Assembly: GCA_947184155.2 (NCBI GenBank)
Contig: CAMXCT020001857.1
Coordinates: forward strand, 124,001 to 188,000
Length of the DNA stretch: 64,000 nt
Reading direction: 5' to 3'
DNA from: Cladocopium goreaui
Lineage: Eukaryota; Sar; Dinophyceae; Suessiales; Symbiodiniaceae
This document shows positions 43,873 through 54,699 of this stretch, piece by piece. Each line of letters begins with the position of its first letter. Position 1 is the stretch's first letter. The notes below the pieces were generated by a model. That model did no database searches. It had not been told where the DNA came from and was given only the letters and a program-made list of their open reading frames with translations. A program made the position numbers and the translations under genes.

Positions 43873-43985
43873 TACCATCTGGTTATTTAACATAGCCATG
43901 GAAAATTGCCCATAGAAATAGATGGTTTACCTATTAATAGCATGGTGATTTTCCATGGCAAACTGTTAGTCATAACCAGATGGTA
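43873..43985. mobile_element. TACCCTCTGGTAA-family foldback element
   Basis: TACCATCTGGTTATTTAACA to AGTCATAACCAGATGGTA. Confidence 0.85.
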
Positions 43986-44292
43986 ATATTGTCCCACATA
44001 GTTGATTGGGTTTGACACCATGACACCATGGTTGAATTTCTTGGATTTAAAGATCATTCGTTGGCAACCCCCCTGAAACTCAACACGGACCCCCGACAAT
44101 GGGTTTGAACAACCTTTCCTCTGAATTTCTTCCTACTGAAGACTTGAAAATAGCAACTTATCAAAGGAAGTTTAATTAGAAAACTTCCGAGTTATGGATG
44201 ATGGTCATGATTAGCATTCACACCATTATGTCAACCACATCATCATGTGAACCACCCCCGATTTCACAAAAAAAAAACGTAAAAACCTTCAG

Positions 44293-44390
44293 GGCAGCGC
44301 CGGATTTGCGCGGTCGAGTTTGCACTGTTGACGCTGCGCGAAGGTTGGTCGATTTGGTGCAACGCTCCTGCTATGCAGGGTTTGCAATCG
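44293..44390 (+). CDS. Putative exon, helical repeat
   Basis: The acceptor is AAAAACCTTCAG and the donor ATCG/GTTGTG. The peptide reads AAPDLRGRVCTVDAARRLVD, then LVQRSCYAGFAI. The core DAARRLVDLVQRSCYAGF parallels EARRFVLRLLRQPGVYRF of exon N. It starts with one base of a split codon and leaves one, compatible with the exon at 46397. A second small open piece (44436-44482, LELEVARRIVTSSRK) follows too closely for a normal intron. Confidence 0.45.
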
Positions 44391-44734
44391 GTTGTGACAA
44401 AACGCAGGCAATGCGGAGACTCCCCTGCTATTCAGGATTAGAGCTGGAAGTTGCTAGACGCATTGTAACATCTTCGCGAAAGGTAGTTTTAGATCATATT
44501 GCTACTCTTGTGTTTTGCGGCATAGCAACTGGAGGTTGCAAAACGTCCTGTTCTGCCTGCGCGAAGGGAAGAATTGAATGCAGAAGCTCAAGAAGAGGTA
44601 GCTGGGAGGCAGTCAAGAGCAGAACGAGTCCAGATAAGAAGCTGCTCAGATAAGAAGCAGCTGAGACAAGAGGTATCTCAGCGAAGAGGTCGCTCAGTGA
44701 AGAAGTAGCTCAGCAGAAAAGTAGCCCACCCATC

Positions 44735-45205
44735 CATCCGTCCGTCCATCCATCCATCCATCCATGCGTTCATTCATTGAGTCATTGATCATTGATTCAT
44801 GGATTCAAAAAATCTCTGATTCATTGATTCTTTGATTCACGGCGTCATGGGTTCATTGATTCAGTGCTTCGCTGTTTCACTGATTCACTGATTCATTGAA
44901 TCACTGATTCATTGGTTCATCGGTTCACTGAATCACCAATTCGTTGACCCATGGACGATTCATGGATTCACTGGTTCATTGTTTCACTGGATCATTGATT
45001 CACTGATTCATCGACTCGCTAATTCATTCATTCATTGGCCCATTGGTTCATTGATTCGCTGATTCGTTGATTCATTGATCCACTGATTCATTGATTCATT
45101 GCTTCGTTGCCTCACTGGTTCATTGATTCTGTGATTCAGTGCTCATGCATTCATTGATTCATTGATTTATCGATTCATTGCTTCTCTGGTTCATTCAATC
45201 AGTTG
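44735..45205. repeat. ATTCATTG tandem array
   Basis: After a short CCATCCATC run (44728-44764), degenerate 8-9 bp units such as GATTCATTG, GGTTCATTG and GATTCACT repeat about fifty times. Thymine-rich on the + strand. Confidence 0.9.
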
Positions 45206-45210
45206 TGCGT

Positions 45211-46396
45211 GGCTTCCTTCTCTCATGTCATTTCATTGGCATCTCCACCAGCATGTGCTCATTCGTTGATGCACCTCACAACTTCAACACTTCATTGCTT
45301 CTGCATCTCAAGAACTGTCCTAGCGGCCATTCATTTCTTCTAGTTGGTTTAAAATGTTTCGCACCTTCCGCCCCGGCATGGGCCGGGCACTATCTGGTAT
45401 ACATTTACATATACTTGCAAGTTTTTTTTAAATATATATATATATATTATAATATATACATATATGTTAAGGGTTCCAGTGGGTGAATTTCCAAGGGTTG
45501 TTTGATTCATTTAATTCAGAACCAAGCCCCCCAGCCTCATGTGATTCTCATGTGGGATCCCTTGTTTCATGTCTCATCCCTGTGACTGTCAATCCGATCA
45601 TGTTGCAGACTGGAAAAATTCATTAAAATCTGGGCCAAAACTGGATGTGAACCCTGAGTAGTATTTTTGCCTGGCACGATTTCCATTTCTAAGATATCTA
45701 TTGGCCGTGCTCAGAGTTTGAACTTGTTCAACCCATATGCTGGAGATATCATTCAGCCAATGATTTTGTCCCTTCAACTACTATAAGGTTACTTCTTAGT
45801 TGTCGTTTTTGGGCCCCAGCACCGAACCCGTCCCATTTCTCCAACGAAGATGAAGGGTTATACAACTCCGATGTATCACTCCGTGAACGTGCTGGCAACC
45901 ATGGGTTTCACATAGGGTCGTTTCGAAATTTGCACCCGATCAATTCCATCAAGAGTTTTGACATTCCTTGAGTAAAATTGCCGTGGGGTAGACTATGGGC
46001 CCTACACAAGTAAGGCACTTCCAAGCGGTATTTTTACCAGTCCTCCACAAGACGGGAGAAGAAGGCCCATGATTTGGGGTATAAGTAGGCAGCGATAGCA
46101 AATCCTAGCGGGTCATTGTACTCCGGGCGGTTACATTTGGACATGGATCCGGGCAAGTTGCAACCTCACTGTCATAAAATGCTGCAACTGGAAGTATATG
46201 ATTGGGATGTAGCGTAATCAACTAGCAGCCCTGAATGGCCCTCACATCATGGCCAGTTTGCTAATTCATTCCAACTGTTACTTGCAAGCCTCGCTATGAT
46301 TCCAATTATTAACCAATTTTAACCATTATTAACCATTATATATTAGCGATAGATTGACCAGTCATGGCTGGTTTATTCCAGTTACACCAACGACAG
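45211..46396. other. No gene supported
   Basis: It contains a TA run (45425-45465) and unique DNA of mixed composition. 45830-46080 shares words with 41890-42060. No credible exon was found. Confidence 0.45.
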
Positions 46397-46462
46397 GTCT
46401 GGATAAGTTCATTGTGAAGTTGCTGCTGCGTCGCGGCAATGCATCTTGTTGGAGCGGATTTT
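46397..46462 (+). CDS. Putative exon
   Basis: Acceptor ACCAACGACAG and donor GTAGCG. The peptide reads LDKFIVKLLLRRGNASCWSG, then F. KFIVKLLLRRG resembles the helices of exons M and N. It starts with two bases of a split codon, fitting the exon at 44293. Confidence 0.38.
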
Positions 46463-46520
46463 GTAGCGTTTTTTTTGGACCATGGATATCCATATGTGGG
46501 TTTCCAGAAATGATAAATTG

Positions 46521-46622
46521 ATATAAATGGGGGTATCTCCAAATGGACGGTTTATAATGGAAAATCTCATTAAAATGGATGATTTGGCGATACCACCATT
46601 TATCGGAATCCCGGAAACCCCC
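46521..46622. repeat. Small foldback repeat, TTTATAATGGA core
   Basis: GGGGGTATCTCCAAATGGAC, TAAAATGGATGATTTGG and GGAATCCCGGAAACCCCC are shared, with changes, by 16339-16442 and 48286-48372. Confidence 0.6.
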
Positions 46623-46755
46623 ATAATCCCTGTTCTAATCGAGAGCCTTTAAAACTTTAGGAGCTACGAAGTTTCCCAACCACATGATAGTGATGTGTCA
46701 GGTAAGTTAACCATGATCCATAGTGTATACATATATTATATTATAAGCATAGATG

Positions 46756-46866
46756 TACCCTCTGGTAAACATACAAAAAGCTATTGAAAATGACCCATCT
46801 ATAGTTGATTTACCCATTAAAAATGGTGGATCTTTCCATAGTTATGTAAACGTTTACCAGAAGGTA
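46756..46866. mobile_element. TACCCTCTGGTAA-family foldback element
   Basis: TACCCTCTGGTAAACATACA to AAACGTTTACCAGAAGGTA. Confidence 0.85.
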
Positions 46867-47050
46867 GTAATTTGATGGTGATTTACCTATAACCACATGG
46901 TGACAATCAGCTAAATCCGATGTCAAGAAGAAACCACGCTGGAACCATGGTTCGCAGGTAGATATATACAGATCTGTGACACACTGTGGGGCTGGATCAG
47001 AAATCACCATATGGATTTTCCGGATATCCAGAGATCCCAAGCTATTTTGG

Positions 47051-47244
47051 TCCCCCCAGGGATGTGAATGTTGGTTAACAAAAGCCCCAGGAACTAGTTC
47101 GTTATCCAGTTATAAGTTGGTTTAGATTCGCCCCAGAAACTATAGTTATAAGATGTTATTTGCGTACCATAAACCACTTCGTGAACTTGGAGTTATTAGT
47201 GAACCCCAACTGAACGCGATTTCGTGGCCGGGGGCCTCACGACT
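47051..47244. mobile_element. CAATGTGAGGCCCCC-family foldback element (degenerate, enlarged)
   Basis: GGTCCCCCCAGGGATGTGAA to CCGGGGGCCTCACGACTTG. The left part of the core (GTTGGTTTAGATTCGCCCC) appears twice, suggesting an internal duplication. Confidence 0.6.
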
Positions 47245-47675
47245 TGCAGCGATTTTGGTATGAAGAGAAGGATACGAGGCTTTTGACGCTATAGAGAAGA
47301 CGGTCGCCATGCAAGGTTCACCCTGGCCACAGCTTGTCCTATCTCAAAGATGCTGCTACAATCAAGCCATCCTCGTAAATGAAGTAAAGCTGTCACTGAC
47401 TCCCATGTCAAAATGTCATGTTTTTTTGACTTGAAGATACCTTGGACATATGGTGTTTATTTTGTTTACAGCTGGAACATGTTTTTCCAGAGCAAGTTTC
47501 CTTGGTACGAAATACAGACATTCCACAATGCTACCTTTATTTCTTGCATTGAGGAAATCAAATTAAGATTGACTCAGATAGTTATATAGATTGTAATCCA
47601 TATATATATATACTGTATATATAATAGTATCCCAATATAATCCTATTAAAATTGGATTGACTCTCTCTTTATCAG

Positions 47676-47817
47676 AAATCCGATTTTCTATCTCCATTTG
47701 CTCGACGTGCTCCGAATGGATCCTGCAATGTTCGATTTTTCAAGCGGGGTCTATGGTGGTGCATGGGTCAATGGGGTATCTAAGGCTAGTCAGCCACGAC
47801 TTAAAAAGGTGGTGGCG
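47676..47817 (+). CDS. Putative exon P
   Basis: Acceptor CTCTCTCTTTATCAG and a consensus donor, GTGAGT. The 47 codons read NPIFYLHLLDVLRMDPAMFD, then FSSGVYGGAWVNGVSKASQP and RLKKVVA. FYLHLLDVLR faintly recalls the pore-domain HLLD stretch of IP3/ryanodine receptors, but the following residues do not continue that match, so I do not assign a family. Strong splice signals on both sides. Confidence 0.5.
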
Positions 47818-47908
47818 GTGAGTCACAAACAGTTTCAACTGGTGTTTTTTGGGATCATGAATATATTGTTTTTAATCAGTCAAGTCACTCAAAACCAACC
47901 AAAAATCG

Positions 47909-48021
47909 CTGGTTGGTGGTTTCAAACATTAATTTTTGTTTTCCATGTCATATATGGGATGTCATCCTTCCCATTGATGAACTCCATGATTTTTCAAGAT
48001 GGTTATTGCACCACCAACCAG
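47909..48021. mobile_element. TGGTTGGTGG-family foldback element
   Basis: CTGGTTGGTGGTTTCAAACA to TTGCACCACCAACCAG. A broken right end of another copy (48078-48112) follows. Confidence 0.9.
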
Positions 48022-48112
48022 ATATATTATAAGTATAGATGTAGTAATTTGATGGTGATTTACCTATAACCACATGGAAGTTTTCAGAGGGGTAGGCTCA
48101 ACGAGCAACCAG

Positions 48113-48260
48113 CAGCGCTGCCAAACGCTTCCGAGGACAAAGCCTTGCGATCCATGTTGGACTTCTGGGTCCACACCGAGGGATCCTTCGTGTCTTGGCC
48201 GGCTTCACAAGAGCAAAAATTCCGGGCTCTGCCGGGAAGAGCAACCAGCCTAGGCCCTAG
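48113..48260 (+). CDS. Putative exon Q, starting at the edge of a foldback fragment
   Basis: The GC-rich segment begins directly after the CAACCAG end of a foldback remnant. In one frame it reads ALPNASEDKALRSMLDFWVH, then TEGSFVSWPASQEQKFRALP, ending before GCTTAC (possible GC donor). All three frames are open, so the choice rests on composition. The acceptor would be supplied by the element. Confidence 0.33.
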
Positions 48261-48669
48261 GCTTACTGTTGGATGTAGATGGATGTAGTGGGGGTTTCCT
48301 AAAAGGGGGGAGTTATAGGGAAAATCCTATTAGCATGGATGATTTAGGGGTAGCCCCATTTTAGGACACCTCCATATCATGATATATCTTTCAGAAACGG
48401 ATATTTGAATATATTTGAATGGTGATTGGGATAGCTGAGAGAACGATGAATCTGAATATGAATCAATGGGAATTTCAGGACCCTAAAATGGAGGTACTGT
48501 ACCATATAAGGCGATATTTTGTGGGGATATTCCTGAAATTTAGGCCTAAAAAATAGGCCAAAAATATATGGAATCGGTACCTCCAATCAATCGGTTCCTG
48601 AAATGGTCATTGACCAAACATGGTATATATATATGTATATGTATATTATATGTGTATATATATACTGTA

Positions 48670-48792
48670 TCTGGGTAAATTATAACGACCTCACTGTTCT
48701 CCCTCACTCACTGGAATCATGGTTAGTAGGGGGAATCATTCCCAAATGGCCCAACAATTCAGGTTAGTGAAATATTATTTCATCTACCCAGA
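48670..48792. mobile_element. TCTGGGTAAATT-family foldback element
   Basis: TCTGGGTAAATTATAACGAC to TTTCATCTACCCAGA. Confidence 0.85.
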
Positions 48793-49002
48793 CCTATGGA
48801 AAGATCCACGATTTTTCATGGGTAAATCCACTAAAAATTGCCATATTATATATACCATTATTGATATTGATATGGTTTATAGTGAATGAATGATGGATAG
48901 CAACCTCCAGAGTCGCGGTCACTGAAGACCGGTCGTGGTGGTTGACCATGACTTACCCGGCCTGGTAAACGTTAACAAAAAACTCAATGGGCCATCTATT
49001 TC

Positions 49003-49107
49003 TACCCTCCGGTAAATTAACATAGACCCTGGTAGATAGGGGTTGGAAGATTAGTTTCCATTAAAAATTGGTGATTCTCAGGGTCTATGTTAATTTACCA
49101 GAGGGTA
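49003..49107. mobile_element. Foldback element, TACCCTCC variant
   Basis: TACCCTCCGGTAAATTAACA to TTAATTTACCAGAGGGTA. Sister of the copy at 20445-20558 by its ACATAGACCCTGGTAGAT core. Confidence 0.85.
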
Positions 49108-49214
49108 ATAGATAAACAATAATAGGTAAACCATCTATTAGACTAATATGGTAAACCATCTATTTCAAAAAGGGCCATAGACTATACCCAAATGCCCGAA
49201 CTGTTCATGCTGGT

Positions 49215-49326
49215 TACCCTCTGGTAAACGTTTACCTAACTATGGCAAAGATCCAGCATTTTTAATGGGTAAATCAACTATAGATGGGTCATTTTCAATA
49301 GTTTTTTGTATGTTTACCAGAGGGTA
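49215..49326. mobile_element. TACCCTCTGGTAA-family foldback element
   Basis: TACCCTCTGGTAAACGTTTA to TGTATGTTTACCAGAGGGTA. Confidence 0.9.
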
Positions 49327-49656
49327 GCAGTTCAAACATCTGGAATATCTGGGATGGAACTGACCTGTAACAAAGTGGGAATCAGGGCAAGATGTTTTGA
49401 GTATATCCCAACCCAAGAGTTCACCGTTCTGTGCTCCGTGTCCCAGGCCTCCGTCTTCGGGTCCTTCTCCAAGAAACCAGGTGCCTTCTCCAACAGGGGC
49501 TGGGATGATCTTTTTTTTTTGGTGCCCCCACCAATCCACCAATCCTCAACCACCAATGTGACGCATGTGCGAAGATCTTTGGAAAAGGAGGTGTGTTCCA
49601 AATTCGATCAAACTCAGGGATGCATTTTGTGCATTTGCCCAACGAGTTAGTAGTTA

Positions 49657-49946
49657 CAGTTAGATGGCATGATGGGGGGTATAAACCAAGTGACTATCTC
49701 AGTATCTAACTCGTTCAACCATAGAAAAAGTTTCACTGGTTGGTGGTTTGGAACATATTTTTATTTTTCCATAGTATATGGGAATGTCATCATCCCAACT
49801 GACGAACTCGTATTTTTCAAGATGGTTAAGTCACCACCAACCAGATAAAATATGTCACTCACTATAAACCAACTTTTTCTATGGTTGAACGAGTTAGATA
49901 CTGAGATAGTCAGTTGGTTTATACCCCCCATCATGCCATCTAACTG
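49657..49946. mobile_element. 76-bp inverted repeat with a foldback element in its loop
   Basis: The arms 49657-49732 and 49871-49946 are reverse complements with a single mismatch. The loop contains a TGGTTGGTGG element (49736-49844). This gives a two-step history: a long hairpin element, then insertion of a second element at its centre, or capture during hairpin formation. Confidence 0.88.
49736..49844. mobile_element. TGGTTGGTGG-family foldback element
   Basis: CTGGTTGGTGGTTTGGAACA to AAGTCACCACCAACCAG, in the loop of the 76-bp inverted repeat. Confidence 0.9.
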
Positions 49947-50366
49947 CATCTAACTACTCACAGGGGGATCCCTGAAATATGACGAAAAAGTCCCACTTCT
50001 AGCTACTCACCAGCTGTCCGAATTTGTCCGGGGATCCAACTCGTAGGTGATGAGACTGTTTTTTTTTTCTGAGGGGCAAAGACAACTATATAAATGTATC
50101 TAAATCATTTTAAATCTATATAAATCTATATAAATCATTTTATCACATTTTTATTTAGGGTTATATTGATATCACAGTTATATTTGTTTACTATTTTTGA
50201 CTATAAATTGTTATTGCACTTCGTCATGCTAGAGTTTAAAGATTAGGTGTCTTTTTTACAGGGTATCTAAGAAGTGCAATGAATCTGGGGTAGAGAATGG
50301 CACAGTGAATCACTGAACAGAGAATTGGAGAATCTATAGGATACCATGGATTGATCAACATCTCTA

Positions 50367-50480
50367 CTGGTTGGTGGTTTGGAACATGAATTTTATGACT
50401 TTCCATTCAGTTGGGAATATATAATCACCCCAACTGACGAACTCATATTTTTCAGAGGGGTAGGCTCAACCACCAATCAG
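50367..50480. mobile_element. TGGTTGGTGG-family foldback element
   Basis: CTGGTTGGTGGTTTGGAACA to CTCAACCACCAATCAG, 62 bp upstream of putative exon R. Confidence 0.9.
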
Positions 50481-50542
50481 CCATAGATTACATTAGGATT
50501 GCCCTCCGATCATCAAACCTTGCTGGAAAATCCCCATATCAG

Positions 50543-50618
50543 CTGGGAGTTTCCAGCGGAGCTGATGACCCGAGGGTCTCCAAATTTCTTGTGCAAGGCG
50601 GTGCTCCGTGAAATGGAG
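50543..50618 (+). CDS. Putative exon R
   Basis: Acceptor CCCCATATCAG and donor GAG/GTTGGT. The peptide reads WEFPAELMTRGSPNFLCKAV, then LREME. It starts with one base of a split codon and ends in phase. Not recognised. Confidence 0.42.
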
Positions 50619-50926
50619 GTTGGTTTATAGAGTTTATGTAGTTTGACCCCATTATGATCCATTGTGTAGTTCAATGCGATAAACCATACAAGTCACCGCA
50701 AAGTTGCACCAACTTAGCTATGGATGAAATGGGCCAGTGGGCCACCCATTTCATCCCATTCCTATTGTTACCGATCAAATATCCTATTTTTGTTTAACGA
50801 TATGTAACCATGCATATCGTTAAATAGAATGGTTTCATGGTTAAATACAAAGCATACAATTTGTTCATTGTCAAATACCATGTTTTCATGGTGAAATACC
50901 TATATGTTTCATTGTTAAAATATCTA

Positions 50927-51053
50927 CAATGTGAGGCCCCCAAGATAGCTAAGTTGGTTTATAACTCCAATAACTATGGTTTATGGTACGCAAATAGCTA
51001 AAGTTACTGGGGCGAATCTAAACCAACTAACATCACTGGGGGGCCTCACATTG
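50927..51053. mobile_element. CAATGTGAGGCCCCC-family foldback element, reverse orientation
   Basis: CAATGTGAGGCCCCCAAGAT to ACTGGGGGGCCTCACATTG. The core runs in the opposite sense to the copy at 2677. Confidence 0.85.
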
Positions 51054-51242
51054 TAACTATCTTCGTTCGCGGATCCAGCGGATCATCCAGCGGAGGAGTG
51101 GACCGAGCCTTAGCACGGGTGGTCATCAGTCCAGGCCTGGTGACGATTCCAACGGATTGATATTAAGATATAGCGTAATAGTATATAGAGGTGATGAATA
51201 TTTATGTATATGTATATGTGTATATATATATACAGTACAGTA

Positions 51243-51370
51243 TCTGGGTAAATTATAACGACCTCACTGTTCTCCCTCGCTGGAATCATGGTTAGTAAGG
51301 GGAATCATCCCCAAAGGGCGCAACAATTCAGGTTAGTGAAATATCATAAAACTAATAATTTACCCAGATA
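51243..51370. mobile_element. TCTGGGTAAATT-family foldback element
   Basis: TCTGGGTAAATTATAACGAC to AATAATTTACCCAGA. Confidence 0.85.
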
Positions 51371-51444
51371 GTATATATAGATTATATTATTGAATAATTT
51401 GTTTTTTTAAAGATATTTAGTATTGATATTATTGAATACTATAC

Positions 51445-51544
51445 CTGGTTGGTGGTTTGGAACAGTTTTTTCCATTCAGTTGGGAATTTCATAATCCCAA
51501 ATGACTTTCATATTTTTCAGAGGGGTAGGTATACCACCAACCAG
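51445..51544. mobile_element. TGGTTGGTGG-family foldback element
   Basis: CTGGTTGGTGGTTTGGAACA to GGTATACCACCAACCAG. The ~80 bp that follow also follow the copy at 59520, so the two share a longer unit. Confidence 0.9.
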
Positions 51545-52022
51545 TATATATAGTATACTTATTACATATCCATATATTAGTGTAATTATTACCATAATAC
51601 CAATAATGACTATAGTATAATTATTACTATTAGACCAATAAATAATTATAGGACTATTAATAGTATCAATACATATCATGGTATAATAGCAATAATAATG
51701 CTGGATAGTGATAATGATAATTTCAATAAATATCAATAATATTCAGTCCAATTTCTTAGTATGATAATCGAGGATTAGTACTAATAATACTGGATTATTG
51801 ATACAATTAGTAATAATAATTATTGATTAGTACTAATAATATTAGATTATTGATACTATACAATAATTATAGTAGTGATTAGCATTAAGATGATCCAATA
51901 ATTATCATACTAATATAGTAGTACTTATCGATTGTGATTATTGGTTATCCATAAATATTGGTATATGACAAAAAATATCCTTTATATATATTATCTACAA
52001 ATATGATCAATAATGATGTAAC
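51545..52022. other. Very AT-rich DNA
   Basis: Repeated ATTAGTACTAATAAT and ATTGATACTA words. No gene. Confidence 0.6.
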
Positions 52023-52032
52023 TGTATTATTA

Positions 52033-53259
52033 CGGCCAGGCCCCTTGTGTTGCCCGGAGATTTACAGAGACGTTCCCGGCATGTTGATGATGATGATGAT
52101 GATGATGACAATGAATGTAAGAGTTTAACGGAGTTGGGAGAATTAAACCCTTATTGAAGATCTTCAATGAATGTAAGAGTTTAACGGGGTTGGGAGAATT
52201 AAACCCTTATTGAAGATCTTCAATGAATGTAAGAGTTTAACGGGGGTGGGAGAATTAAACTTCCGGGGGTTATTGAAGATCTTCAATGAAGATCTTCAAT
52301 GAATGTAAGAGTTTAACGGGGGTGGGAGAATTAAACCCTTATTGAAGATCTTCAATGAATGTAAGAGTTTAACGGGGGTGGGAGAATTAAACCCTTATTG
52401 AAGATCTTCAATGAATGTAAGAGTTTAACGGGGGTGGGAGAATTAAAAACCCTTATTGAAGATCTTCAATGAATGTAAGAGTTTAACGGGGTTGGGAGAA
52501 TTAAACCCTTATTGAAGATCTTCAATGAATGTTTTAACGGGGGTGGGAGAATTAAACCCTTATTGAAGATCTTCAATGAATGTAGAAGTTTAACGGGGGT
52601 GGGAGAATTAAACCCTTATTGAAGATCTTCAATGAATGTAGAAGTTTAACGGGGGTGGGAGAATTAAACCCTTATTGAAGATCTTCAATGAATGTAGAAG
52701 TTTAACGGGGGTGGGAGAATTAAACCCTTATTGAAGATCTTCAATGAATGTAGAAGTTTAACGGGGGTGGGAGAATTAAACCCTTATTGAAGATCTTCAA
52801 TGAATGTAGAAGTTTAACGGGGGTGGGAGAATTAAACCCTTATTGAAGATCTTCAATGAATGTAGAAGTTTAACGGGGGTGGGAGAATTAAACCCTTATT
52901 GAAGATCTTCAATGAATGTAAGAGTTTAACGGGGGTGGGAGAATTAAACCCTTATTGAAGATCTTCAATGAATGTAGAAGTTTAACGGGTGGGAGAATTA
53001 AACCCTTTGGAAGAATTTAACTTCCCTTATTGAAGATGAATGTAAGAGTTTAACGGGGGTGGGAGAATTAAACCCTTATTGAAGATCTTCAATGAATGTA
53101 AGAGATTAACGGGGGTGGGAGAATTAAACCCTTATTGAAGATCTTCAATGAATGTAAGAGTTTAACGGGGGTGGGAGAATTTATATGAGATGTATAGTGT
53201 GAACAAAAAATCCTTGTAATTTACGCTATTCTGGGCTTGGGCAACACAAGGGGCCTGTG
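52033..53259. mobile_element. Inverted-repeat element filled with a 56-bp tandem array
   Basis: Perfect 19-bp inverted ends CAGGCCCCTTGTGTTGCCC (52037-52055, reverse complement at 53239-53257) enclose about 19 copies of a 56-bp unit (52110-53180). TGTATTATTA flanks on both sides (52023-52032 and 53260-53269) and may be a 10-bp target duplication, although the surroundings are rich in that word. No transposase frame is present. Confidence 0.8.
52110..53180. repeat. 56-bp tandem repeat
   Basis: Each unit contains GTTTAACGGGGGTGGGAGAA, TTAAACCCTT and the 14-bp palindrome TTGAAGATCTTCAA. Variants (TGTAAGAG or TGTAGAAG) cluster in neighbouring units, as expected from local unequal exchange. Confidence 0.95.
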
Positions 53260-53269
53260 TGTATTATTA

Positions 53270-54699
53270 GTATATCATAATTATGTTTGTGAGTACATTA
53301 TTAGTATTATTAGTATTGTTTGAATTATTAGTATTATTAATATTTTTAGCATTATGATTGCAATTCATGATAATTATGAATTGTGATGTATTATTGATTA
53401 TCCATAGTATTTTTAGTGTAGACCGATAATTATCCTTAATATATCGTCATATATCAATTATGACTATTGATCATAATAAATAATTGCCCATCCAACTATG
53501 ATTGTAAACTATGTAGATTAGTATAATAAGCATAATTAATCAACAATTAATCCAAATAATTTTGACATGTATAATAATAATATAATAAACATCCAAATTA
53601 TTTGATGATCAGTCATATGCAACTATTTTTATATTACTATTATAAAGTGATTCATGATAGATTATGGATTTGACAAATGTTTCTTGAACATGGGGAATAT
53701 ATGTCAAAACTGTGAATCTGTTTTGGAAAAAACTAAATAACTGCTTGAATAGATATAACATGGATGAATATGGATTTCTTTTCAAAACGCATAAAAACAT
53801 AAAAACATGACCATATTCATCATGACCTCACGTGTTATAATTGTGACTCAGTATTCATGACCAAAAATGATGACCTAACCACAGTTCACCATGACCATTA
53901 GGTGATGGATATGGTCATGAATATGGGTATGTCTGAAAATGGGGTATACCCCCAATTATAGCCATTTAGTAGGGATAATGATCATTAACCATTGGGTGTA
54001 GGGGTACACTATTTTCAGACAAACCCATATGTTATAATGTATCACTTATACATGATCAATGGATGAACTTGATCATGACCTCACGTCGTTTTCCATCGGA
54101 ATGATGGTTTTCCATGCTCACGTTGCTGGGCTACGCGACGCTGCGACGCTATGCTAGTCGTATGCGTAGTATGTCAACGGGAAAAACGTACGTAACTTTT
54201 GGGTAAAACACTCCATGTATGGTATATTTACCTACATTTGGGTGATTTTTAGGGCAAATGTTGGTAACTATTCCATACATGGAGCATATGGGTTTGGGTA
54301 AAACAATGTCATAAACCAACCATGATTGGGAATTGTAAACATACCACCTATAAAAATGATCATGACTGTGGGGATGGTGCAAATGGCATTGTTTCACCCA
54401 CATTATTTTCACATGATATGTTTGTCCAAATGCGGATTTTTTTTTACCCAGCTGAAAGAAAAATGCAGTTTTTTTTTTGTTTGGATTGATCAGATACTGG
54501 ACCTTGAAACTTGCAACCACAGAAACTATGATTGATAATGGTTTTATGTTTTGCCATAAAAAAAAAAAAAACTACACTTCCCAAATAAAAACTAAACTTC
54601 TCTGGCGGGCAGTTGTTTAGTTTTTTTCTGCTGTACAGTGGAGTTTATCTGAAAATAAGGTACCTCAAAACACACAATTTCTCATCGTAGAGTTCATTC
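53270..54699. other. AT-rich intron-like DNA
   Basis: No exon is supported. It includes repeated ATTATTAGTATTATTAGTAT words and two inverted 20-bp-scale pairs around 53940-54030 and 54210-54290 (for example CTCCATGTATGG and CCATACATGGAG). Confidence 0.5.

Noticed and set aside
47676-47817. Assignment of exon P to an IP3/ryanodine receptor because of FYLHLLDVLR
   Set aside because: The residues after the HLLD-like stretch do not follow the pore-domain pattern, and no neighbouring exon supports it.
52110-53180. Regularly spaced repeats resembling a CRISPR array
   Set aside because: Units of 56 bp are joined without unique spacers, the context is eukaryotic, and no cas-like gene is present.
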